A DNA stretch of 13,408 nt from Bacteroidales bacterium UBA2030 (lineage in GTDB: Bacteria > Bacteroidota > Bacteroidia > Bacteroidales > TTA-H9), in contig DDBO01000057.1 of assembly GCA_002332755.1 (NCBI GenBank), positions 1-13,408 of the forward strand, in the 5' to 3' direction. Made by a program: the position numbers and the translations under genes. This document shows positions 8,038 to 13,408 of the stretch, in pieces. Positions within the stretch are counted from its first letter, which is position 1. Every line of letters starts with the position of its first letter. The notes below the pieces were generated by a model. The model ran no database searches. It saw only the letters and a list, made by a program, of their open reading frames with translations, and was not told the DNA's origin.

Positions 8038-8045
8038 CAAAATTA
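8038..8045 (-). promoter_or_regulatory. Putative -7 element (TAATTTTG) for the GH3/deoxynucleoside kinase operon
   Basis: The plus-strand CAAAATTA reads TAATTTTG on the minus strand, a match to TAnnTTTG. It ends 20 nt before the ATG at 8017, the same spacing as other units here. No clear -33 TTTG was seen. Confidence 0.5.
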
Positions 8046-8145
8046 AAGAAAGGCTTTGTAAAATTACCGGATGGCCTCTTTCCAGAATAATGCATTTTTT
8101 TGGCAAATTTTTTTCAATTGATTAGCCTGGCATTTTTTCATTTCG

Positions 8146-8153
8146 TAATTTTG
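8146..8153 (+). promoter_or_regulatory. Putative -7 element (TAATTTTG) for the ArsF-family/rhodanese unit
   Basis: TAATTTTG followed by C matches the Bacteroidota -7 consensus. A TTG at 8118-8120 lies 25 nt upstream, a possible but loosely spaced -33 element. The start codon at 8199 is 45 nt downstream, giving a longer leader than the other units. Confidence 0.45.
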
Positions 8154-8198
8154 CGAAATAATGAAATCGAATTTATCGTATTCCAAAAATCTAATGTT

Positions 8199-8603
8199 AT
8201 GAGAAAGGTTTTTTTATCGATTGTTTTACTCGTATCCATTGCTATTTCAAACCATGTGATGGCCGGGGGTGCCCCTTCCGTCAAATTAATGTATTTCCAT
8301 GGCCTTCATCGTTGTGCTACTTGCATTGCCATCGAACGCGAAACAAAAGCTGCATTGCAGAATGAATTGAAGGACATGACGAAAGCAAAAAAGGTGTCAA
8401 TGGAGGTATTTACCATCGAAGATGCAAAGAACGAAAACGTGGTTAAAAAGTACGATATTTGGGGAAGCACCTTGTTGATAGTGGATGAAAAAGGCAATAA
8501 GCTGGCTGATCTTACCGAGGATGGATTTAAACTGGCCAGAACCCAGCCCGAAAAATTTCGCAGTCTTTTGAAAGAAAAAGTTGAGACACTTTTGAAAAAA
8601 TAA
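8199..8603 (+). CDS. Exported thioredoxin-fold protein of the ArsF (nitroreductase subunit-like) family
   Basis: A protein of 134 aa with a signal peptide (MRKVFLSIVLLVSIA..., likely cleavage after VMA at 22), so it acts in the periplasm or envelope. The mature part begins with a beta strand and YFHGLHRCATC: a CxxC redox pair at C39/C42, then ETKAAL and later a WGSTLLIVDEKG strand. This pattern matches the family that databases name nitrophenyl compound nitroreductase subunit ArsF, a thioredoxin-like fold. The ATG at 8199 is chosen because it starts the signal peptide; an upstream in-frame start at 8100 would precede the putative promoter at 8146. The rhodanese-like gene follows 33 nt later. 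No arsenic-resistance gene is visible nearby, so a role in arsenic or nitroaromatic chemistry is only a family-name inference. Confidence 0.8.
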   Translation: MRKVFLSIVLLVSIAISNHVMAGGAPSVKLMYFHGLHRCATCIAIERETKAALQNELKDMTKAKKVSMEVFTIEDAKNENVVKKYDIWGSTLLIVDEKGNKLADLTEDGFKLARTQPEKFRSLLKEKVETLLKK

Positions 8604-8636
8604 TCACCTTATTTGAAAAATGGAGTAGGTAATAAA

Positions 8637-9068
8637 ATGATAGATTCAGAGAAGCTTTCTAAATATGGAATTCTGATACAGGGGGTGCGAAATGTAACAC
8701 CCTCAGAGGCAAGGGAGTTATGCAGCCTCGGTGCAATGATACTGGATGTGAGACCTCTGTATGAATCTGATTACAGGGCTTTTGATGTACCCGAGGTTTT
8801 ATTGGCCCCTGCTTCTGAATATACCGAGTGGAAGGAAAACTTACCCAGGGAGCGCTGTTTGATAGTAGCCGATGCCTCTGGACTGAAAAGCCGGACCATT
8901 GCCCGTCGACTTATGGATGATGGATATACCCTGGTGGTCAATCTTTCGGGAGGTATTGTCGACTGGGAACGCAGCGGAGCACCCGTAATAGTCAACAAAG
9001 AAAGCAAGTTGACAGGTTCATGTCTCTGTCAGCTAAAACCCAGGTATAAAAAAGAGAAAGAGATATAA
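8637..9068 (+). CDS. Rhodanese-like protein lacking the catalytic Cys, with a CxC tail
   Basis: A 143-aa protein with a single rhodanese-like domain: TPSEARELCSLGAMILDVRP at residues 21-40 and NLSGGIVDWERSGAP at 102-116. In the active-site loop, where rhodaneses have C-x-x-G-x-R-S, this protein reads ADASGLKSR (78-86), so Asp79 stands in the Cys position. Sulfurtransferase activity through that loop is therefore unlikely. The tail carries C129-L-C131 followed by a basic end (KPRYKKEKEI), a possible metal- or thiol-binding pair. No signal peptide is seen, so it is probably cytoplasmic. I chose the ATG at 8637 because GGAG sits at 8622-8625; a TTG at 8613 is in frame but less likely. It shares a transcript with the ArsF-family gene and ends before a terminator. 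Confidence 0.82.
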   Translation: MIDSEKLSKYGILIQGVRNVTPSEARELCSLGAMILDVRPLYESDYRAFDVPEVLLAPASEYTEWKENLPRERCLIVADASGLKSRTIARRLMDDGYTLVVNLSGGIVDWERSGAPVIVNKESKLTGSCLCQLKPRYKKEKEI

Positions 9069-9095
9069 AAGGTATTGATTCAAATTATCCAAGTT

Positions 9096-9129
9096 CCCCG
9101 CTCAGGTCTCCGATGCGGGGATTTTTTTG
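9096..9129 (+). terminator. Intrinsic terminator of the ArsF-family/rhodanese unit
   Basis: CCCCGC (9096-9101) pairs with GCGGGG (9115-9120), with a 13-nt loop, followed by a T run at 9122-9128. It separates the rhodanese gene from purB. Confidence 0.85.
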
Positions 9130-9158
9130 TAAAAGCCCCCGCCGATTCAGTACCTTTG
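9127..9158 (+). promoter_or_regulatory. Putative purB promoter (TTG ... TACCTTTG)
   Basis: A -33 type TTTG ends at 9129 and a -7 type TACCTTTG lies at 9151-9158, with 21 nt between them. This is the best two-part match to the Bacteroidota consensus in the window. It overlaps the end of the preceding terminator and lies 21 nt before the GTG start of purB. Confidence 0.6.
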
Positions 9159-9179
9159 CACAAACCAACAAAATTAGCC

Positions 9180-10535
9180 GTGAGTTCATTTGCCCTTCAA
9201 AACATTTCTCCCGTTGATGGTCGTTATGCCGGCATTACATGGCCCCTGGCGGCTTTTTTTAGTGAAGAATCATTGATCAGGTACAGGGTGAGGGTAGAAG
9301 TTGAGTATTTTATTGCCCTTTGCCGTTTGCCGCTTCCACAGTTACAAAACATAGATAAAGCCAAACTTCGTGCGTTGCGTGAGGCAAGTCAGAACTTTGG
9401 CACCGCTCAGGCCTTGCGAGTCAAAGAAATTGAGCAAACTACCAACCACGACGTCAAAGCCGTTGAGTATTTTCTCAGGGAATTGTTTGATCATCTGGGA
9501 TTGAGCGAATACAAAGAATTTATTCATTTTGGCTTAACCTCCCAGGATATTAATAATACTGCTCAGCCCATGGCCATCAGGGATGCTCTGGACAAGGTAA
9601 TAAGACCAGCTCTGCGTGAATTGCTTGATGTTATCGAAGGAATGGCCCGCGAGTGGAAATCCCTGCCCATGTTGGCACATACTCATGGTCAGCCTGCCTC
9701 ACCTACAACCCTCGGAAAAGAACTCTGGGTGTTTGCCGAACGGCTTCAAAAGCAACTTTCTAACCTGAATTTTCAATTGCTCTCAGCCAAATTTGGAGGG
9801 GCTACCGGCAACTTCAATGCGCATAAAGTGGCATATCCCGAAATCGATTGGACAACCTTTGCCAATACTTTCGTAAACGATGTGCTGGGCCTTGAACGCC
9901 AACAAACCACCACGCAGATTGAACATTACGACGATCTTGCTTCGCTTTTCGACAATATGGCCCGTATCAATACCCTCCTTCTTGACCTATGCCGCGACAT
10001 GTGGCTCTATATTTCTATGGGGTATTTTCGCCAAAAAGTAAAGGAAGGGGAGGTGGGAAGCTCGGCTATGCCCCACAAAGTGAATCCGATTGACTTTGAA
10101 AACGCTGAGGGAAATCTGGGCTTGGCCAATGCCTTGTTTGATCACCTGGCACGTAAGCTTCCGATATCGCGACTTCAGCGCGACTTGACTGATTCCACCG
10201 TCATGCGTAATGTGGGAGTGCCTTTTGCCCATTCCTTAATTGCATACAAGTCTCTTTTGAAAGGGCTTGCCAAAGTATATCCCGACCCTGAGAAGCTTTC
10301 GGCAGACCTCGAAGCCAATTGGGCGGTGGTGGCCGAAGCTATTCAGACTATTCTGCGTCGTGAAGGTTACCCGCATCCTTATGAGGCATTAAAACAGCTA
10401 ACACGCACGGGAAAGCCTGTGGATCGGCAGACCATTCACGAGTTTATCCTGGCACTCGGGGTCAGCGATGAGGTTAAGCAGGAATTGATGCAAATTACAC
10501 CTCACAATTACACCGGTATTATTTCTTTTGAATGA
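9180..10535 (+). CDS. purB: Adenylosuccinate lyase
   Basis: A cytosolic enzyme of purine synthesis. It releases fumarate from SAICAR to give AICAR and from adenylosuccinate to give AMP. The 451-aa product aligns end to end with the E. coli PurB type: an early ISPVDGRY, TTNHDVKAVEYFL, THGQPASPTTLGKE with His169, and the fumarate-lyase signature GSSAMPHKVN at 293-302 with the catalytic Ser at 294/295. The open frame extends upstream to 9075, but that part would read through a terminator and promoter. The GTG at 9180 gives the usual N-terminus and sits 21 nt after the -7 element. The stop overlaps the next gene as ATGA. Confidence 0.97.
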   Translation: MSSFALQNISPVDGRYAGITWPLAAFFSEESLIRYRVRVEVEYFIALCRLPLPQLQNIDKAKLRALREASQNFGTAQALRVKEIEQTTNHDVKAVEYFLRELFDHLGLSEYKEFIHFGLTSQDINNTAQPMAIRDALDKVIRPALRELLDVIEGMAREWKSLPMLAHTHGQPASPTTLGKELWVFAERLQKQLSNLNFQLLSAKFGGATGNFNAHKVAYPEIDWTTFANTFVNDVLGLERQQTTTQIEHYDDLASLFDNMARINTLLLDLCRDMWLYISMGYFRQKVKEGEVGSSAMPHKVNPIDFENAEGNLGLANALFDHLARKLPISRLQRDLTDSTVMRNVGVPFAHSLIAYKSLLKGLAKVYPDPEKLSADLEANWAVVAEAIQTILRREGYPHPYEALKQLTRTGKPVDRQTIHEFILALGVSDEVKQELMQITPHNYTGIISFE

Positions 10536-11404
10536 AAGTTAGCGGGTTTACCATTGTAAGAAATGCCCTAAAGTTCGATTATCCGGTTGTTCAGGCAATA
10601 CAATCGGTACTACCTCTCTGCGATGAATTCATCGTTAGTGTCGGGCAAAGCGAAGATGATACCCTCCGGCTTATACGTAGCATCGAGTCACCCAAAATCA
10701 GAATTGTTCAAAGTATTTGGGACGATTCGTTAAGAGAAGGGGGGAAGGTGCTGGCTGTGGAAACCAATAAAGCCATGGCTGCCATTTCTCCCGACTCCGA
10801 CTGGGCTTTTTATATCCAGGCCGACGAAGTGCTTCACGAAAAATACCACAATGAGGTCTTGGAGGCTATGCACCAATGGCGCGAGGACCCGAGGGTAGAA
10901 GGCTTTTTGTTTGACTATCTCCATTTTTATGGTTCATATCATTACGTTGGCAGTTCGAGGCGATGGTACAGACGTGAGGTTAGAATCATCCGAAATGATC
11001 GTGCAATCACTTCCTTTCGCGATGCTCAAGGCTTTCGTAAAAACGACAGACCCCTTCGGGTCAAACATTCCGGAGGGGTGATGTATCATTATGGCTGGGT
11101 GAGGCCCCCTGAGATACAAAAAGAACGAAGCCGGCATTTTCATCGGTGGTGGCATCCTGATGAATGGATAGAAAAGTATTTTTCACAAAATGATTCTTCG
11201 GTTTATAACAACCCGGGAAGACTAATGCCTTTCAATGGCAGCCACCCGGCTGTCATGGAGGAGCGCGTCAGAAATATGAATTGGTCATTTATCTACGATC
11301 CCGTACACGCCGACCGTGGTAATTTGCGTGAACGTTTGCTCGATTCTATCGAACGCTGTACCGGATGGCGTTTATTTGAATACCGTAATTACCGATTGCT
11401 TTAG
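10532..11404 (+). CDS. Glycosyltransferase family 2-like protein
   Basis: A 290-aa soluble protein with a GT-A-type nucleotide-sugar transferase N-terminus. GFTIVRNALKFDYPVVQAI is the usual first strand and helix, DEFIVSVGQSEDDT (31-44) resembles the GT2 SGSxDxT loop, and FYIQADEVLHE (93-103) carries an acidic QADE motif at the DxD position. The C-terminal half is rich in aromatic and basic residues (YHYGWVRPP at 185-193, HFHRWWHPDEW at 202-212). No membrane segment is seen. Its ATG overlaps the purB stop (ATGA), so translation is probably coupled. The sugar donor and acceptor are unknown; a link with purine synthesis is not obvious and may only be co-expression. Confidence 0.82.
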   Translation: MKVSGFTIVRNALKFDYPVVQAIQSVLPLCDEFIVSVGQSEDDTLRLIRSIESPKIRIVQSIWDDSLREGGKVLAVETNKAMAAISPDSDWAFYIQADEVLHEKYHNEVLEAMHQWREDPRVEGFLFDYLHFYGSYHYVGSSRRWYRREVRIIRNDRAITSFRDAQGFRKNDRPLRVKHSGGVMYHYGWVRPPEIQKERSRHFHRWWHPDEWIEKYFSQNDSSVYNNPGRLMPFNGSHPAVMEERVRNMNWSFIYDPVHADRGNLRERLLDSIERCTGWRLFEYRNYRLL

Positions 11405-11422
11405 GGTTTTGAGCATTCTTCG

Positions 11423-11430
11423 TATTTTTG
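11423..11430 (+). promoter_or_regulatory. Putative -7 element (TATTTTTG) for the DUF5606 gene
   Basis: TATTTTTG followed by CC, identical to the element at 1371. It ends 21 nt before the ATG at 11452. A TTG at 11396-11398 lies 24 nt upstream as a possible -33 element. Confidence 0.5.
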
Positions 11431-11451
11431 CCATGCAAAAACACTAAATAA

Positions 11452-11898
11452 ATGGAGTTTAAAGATATTGTTGCTATTTCAGGGAAAAGTGGACTTTTCA
11501 GGATTGTAAGTAATACCCGCAGCGGGGTAATTGTTGAATCGTTGACCGACGGCAACCGTTTTCCCGCCTTTTTGCATGATCGCATTTCGAGTCTTGATGA
11601 GATTAGCGTTTTTACGCTTGGTGAAGATCGCCCCTTAAAGGAAGTTATTAAGGCTATTCGCCAGAAAACCAATGGCGGACCAGCTATCAGCACTAAATCG
11701 GATAACGCACAACTTAAGAAGTTTTTTGCGGAAGCTGTTCCCGATTACGACACAGAGCGGGTGTATGTTTCAGATATCAAAAAAATCATCAACTGGTATA
11801 ATCACCTTCATGAAAAAGGCCTTCTTCACCTGCTCGATGAGGCTGAGACCGATAAAAATGAGGCCGAGGCAGCTTCTGCCGATGAGAAGGCTGAGTAA
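11452..11898 (+). CDS. DUF5606 family protein
   Basis: A 148-aa soluble protein of unknown function, of a family found in Bacteroidota. The N-terminus FKDIVAISGKSGLFRIVSNTRSGVIVESL, with RFPAFLHDRISSLDEISVF following (broken here only by TDGN), is the family hallmark and looks like a small beta-barrel fold. A helical segment (residues 86-127) follows, and the last 20 residues are a Glu/Ala-rich acidic tail, probably disordered. It has its own putative promoter and a terminator, so it appears monocistronic. No function can be read from the sequence. Confidence 0.88.
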   Translation: MEFKDIVAISGKSGLFRIVSNTRSGVIVESLTDGNRFPAFLHDRISSLDEISVFTLGEDRPLKEVIKAIRQKTNGGPAISTKSDNAQLKKFFAEAVPDYDTERVYVSDIKKIINWYNHLHEKGLLHLLDEAETDKNEAEAASADEKAE

Positions 11899-11908
11899 AG
11901 TAAGCGGA

Positions 11909-11936
11909 GTCCGCCCCCAGATGGGCGGATTTTTTT
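11909..11936 (+). terminator. Intrinsic terminator of the DUF5606 gene
   Basis: GTCCGCCC (11909-11916) pairs with GGGCGGAT (11923-11930) around a 6-nt loop, with one G-U end pair. A T run follows to 11936. It starts 10 nt after the stop codon. Confidence 0.88.
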
Positions 11937-11940
11937 ATGG

Positions 11941-11948
11941 TACATTTG
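11941..11948 (+). promoter_or_regulatory. Putative -7 element (TACATTTG) for pyrK-pyrD
   Basis: TACATTTG followed by C matches TAnnTTTG. It ends 22 nt before the pyrK ATG and starts 4 nt after the preceding terminator's T run. No clear -33 TTG was seen. Confidence 0.5.
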
Positions 11949-11970
11949 CATAGCTATTCATCAACCCGAA

Positions 11971-12762
11971 ATGTCGAAAAAACTTATCCACGATTTTATT
12001 GTAGTTGAAAACCGGCCGCTCAATGAAGCCCATTTTCTCCTGGTACTGGAAGCTCCGGCACCTATGCCTGATATTCAGCCTGGGCAATTTGTGGAAGCCA
12101 GAATCGATGGCTCTCCAAAAACCTTTCTTCGTCGGCCCTTGAGTATTCATGATGTTGATTACCGGAGAAATCTGCTCACATTGCTTGTACAGCAAAAGGG
12201 AGAAGGTACCCGGCATCTTTCGAGGCTTAGCAGTGGGGCAAGCCTAAATCTGGTGTATCCCTTGGGAAATCATTTTACCCTTGTCGAAAATCAAGATGTT
12301 TTGCTGGTTGGCGGAGGTTGCGGAGTAGCACCCTTGCTTTTCCTGGCGCGAAGACTTTTTGAAAAAGGCAACAGGATAACAACCCTTATGGGTGCTCGTT
12401 CGGCCGAGGGCATCATGGAAAAAGAAAAATTTGAAGCCTTTGGCGCTGTTGAAATTACTACCGAAGATGGCAGTATGGGTACCCGCGGATTTGTCATTCA
12501 CCACAATATCTGGCGTAAAAGACCTTTCGCTTATCCAAGGATTTATACTTGTGGACCCGATCCCATGATGCGTGCAGTGGGACGCCTGGCTAAAATTCAT
12601 GATACTTCGTGTGAAGTGTCTCTTGAACAAACTATGGCTTGTGGTTTAGGTGCCTGTCTGGTTTGTGTAGTAAAAACCAATCATGGACACGTATGCACCT
12701 GCACCGATGGGCCGGTATTCAATATCAATGACCTTACAGAATGGTTGGAACAAAACTCATGA
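11971..12762 (+). CDS. pyrK: Dihydroorotate dehydrogenase B, electron-transfer subunit
   Basis: The iron-sulfur/FAD subunit that passes electrons from PyrD to NAD+ in class 1B dihydroorotate dehydrogenase, in pyrimidine synthesis. The 263-aa product has the FAD-binding motif RRPLSI (54-59), a nucleotide-binding glycine loop GGGCGVAP (114-121), TCGPDPMM (193-200), and a C-terminal [2Fe-2S] site. The four cysteines are C224, C229, C232 and C244, the last in the CTDGPVF context; C242 is an extra nearby Cys. The ATG at 11971 is the first in frame after the promoter-like element. pyrD starts 4 nt after the stop, which confirms the assignment. Confidence 0.96.
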   Translation: MSKKLIHDFIVVENRPLNEAHFLLVLEAPAPMPDIQPGQFVEARIDGSPKTFLRRPLSIHDVDYRRNLLTLLVQQKGEGTRHLSRLSSGASLNLVYPLGNHFTLVENQDVLLVGGGCGVAPLLFLARRLFEKGNRITTLMGARSAEGIMEKEKFEAFGAVEITTEDGSMGTRGFVIHHNIWRKRPFAYPRIYTCGPDPMMRAVGRLAKIHDTSCEVSLEQTMACGLGACLVCVVKTNHGHVCTCTDGPVFNINDLTEWLEQNS

Positions 12763-12766
12763 AGCG

Positions 12767-13408
12767 ATGCAACCCGATTTGAGTGTAAATATACAAGGCC
12801 TGGTTTTTAAAAATCCTGTATTAACGGCTTCAGGAACTTTTGGTTATGGTAAAGAATTTGCCGATTTTGTTGATTTAAATCGTCTGGGAGGTATCATCGT
12901 TAAAGGTACAACCGGAAAAGCACGTCAGGGAAATCCTTATCCGCGCATGGCCGAGACTCCCATGGGCATGCTTAATGCAGTAGGGTTGCAAAATAAGGGC
13001 GTGGATGCTTTTATCAATGAGATTTGGCCTGAAATTAAGCATCTTCAGACCCATATCATTGTAAATGTTTCAGGCAGTACAGTTGAGGAATATGTTGAAA
13101 TTGCTGAGAAACTCAATGATGTGGAAGGAATTCCGGCAATAGAGTTAAACATATCGTGTCCGAATGTAAAGGAAGGGGGCATGGCTTTTGGCACCAGTTG
13201 TCCTTCGGCAACCATGGTCACCCGTGCCGTAAGGGAAGTGTTTCACCGATTACTGATTGTGAAGCTTTCGCCTAATGTTACCGATATAGCCGAAATGGCC
13301 AGAGCTGTGGAAGGCGCCGGGGCTGATGCTATATCACTTATAAATACCTTGTTGGGAATGGCTGTCAATGCCGAAACGCGCAAGCCAGTCCTGTCAACCA
13401 TTACCGGC
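12767..13408 (+). CDS. pyrD: Dihydroorotate dehydrogenase B, catalytic subunit, 3' partial
   Basis: Oxidises dihydroorotate to orotate with FMN. The 214 codons in the window are uninterrupted and run off the edge, about two thirds of the usual length of roughly 300 aa. Visible motifs are KNPVLTASGTFGYG (16-28), the FMN-contacting Lys46 in VKGTT, NVSGST (100-105) and ELNISCPNVKEGG, with the class 1 catalytic Cys at 131. The ATG at 12767 is chosen over the ATG at 12759, which overlaps the pyrK stop and reaches a stop after seven codons. The adjacent pyrK identifies it as the NAD+-linked class 1B enzyme rather than the quinone-linked class 2 enzyme. Confidence 0.96.
   Translation, partial: MQPDLSVNIQGLVFKNPVLTASGTFGYGKEFADFVDLNRLGGIIVKGTTGKARQGNPYPRMAETPMGMLNAVGLQNKGVDAFINEIWPEIKHLQTHIIVNVSGSTVEEYVEIAEKLNDVEGIPAIELNISCPNVKEGGMAFGTSCPSATMVTRAVREVFHRLLIVKLSPNVTDIAEMARAVEGAGADAISLINTLLGMAVNAETRKPVLSTITG

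Noticed and set aside
8100..8198. Upstream extension of the ArsF-family gene to a start at 8100
   Set aside because: It would place the putative promoter at 8146 inside the coding region and bury the clear signal peptide that starts at 8199.
8018..8198. Riboswitch or RNA gene in the divergent GH3/ArsF-family spacer
   Set aside because: Only promoter-like elements and a weak imperfect stem around 8047-8080 were seen; nothing matches a known RNA class.
12759..12782. ATG overlapping the pyrK stop as pyrD start
   Set aside because: It is in another frame and reaches TGA after seven codons; the ATG at 12767 opens the pyrD frame.

Overview
The window looks like chromosomal DNA of a member of the Bacteroidota, most likely of the Bacteroidales/Marinilabiliales type. 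The protein families point there: a DUF4369/DUF5106-type thioredoxin-fold protein, a DUF5606 protein, a bacterial GH3-family protein, and an ArsF-family thioredoxin-fold protein. Six putative promoters carry the Bacteroidota -7 element TAnnTTTG, and Shine-Dalgarno signals are mostly weak. No tRNA, rRNA, CRISPR array, complete insertion sequence or prophage gene was seen. Both ends cut through genes.

Layout. Positions 1-1370 (+) hold the 3' part of an exported thioredoxin-like reductase, closed by a strong intrinsic terminator. At 1439-2614 (+) is a MOT1-type molybdate/sulfate transporter. A convergent intergenic region carries a terminator for the minus-strand block. That block, read from right to left, is a GH3-family protein (8017-6482) and a deoxynucleoside kinase (6466-5852), which form a tight operon. 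Then comes an AT-rich gene-less stretch (5851-5486), a histidine-kinase fragment lacking the phospho-accepting His region (5485-4961), and an apparently exported oligopeptidase B (4918-2780). From 8199 everything is on the plus strand: an exported ArsF-family protein plus a Cys-less rhodanese-like protein (own promoter and terminator), purB coupled to a glycosyltransferase, a DUF5606 protein with a terminator, and pyrK-pyrD, the last running off the window.

Functional picture. Much of the window is housekeeping nucleotide metabolism: purB (purine synthesis), pyrK-pyrD (class 1B dihydroorotate dehydrogenase) and a deoxynucleoside kinase (salvage). Redox/thiol proteins and a peptidase are interspersed. 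Plus-strand units follow a compact pattern: terminator, then TAnnTTTG about 20-22 nt before the next start codon. This spacing supports a GTG start at 9180 for purB rather than the longer open frame.

No large novel system is evident. The items most worth a second look are the two-gene ArsF/rhodanese unit with a rhodanese lacking its catalytic cysteine, the decapitated histidine kinase beside an AT-rich scar, and the terminator hairpin that fills the putative leader of the molybdate/sulfate transporter.
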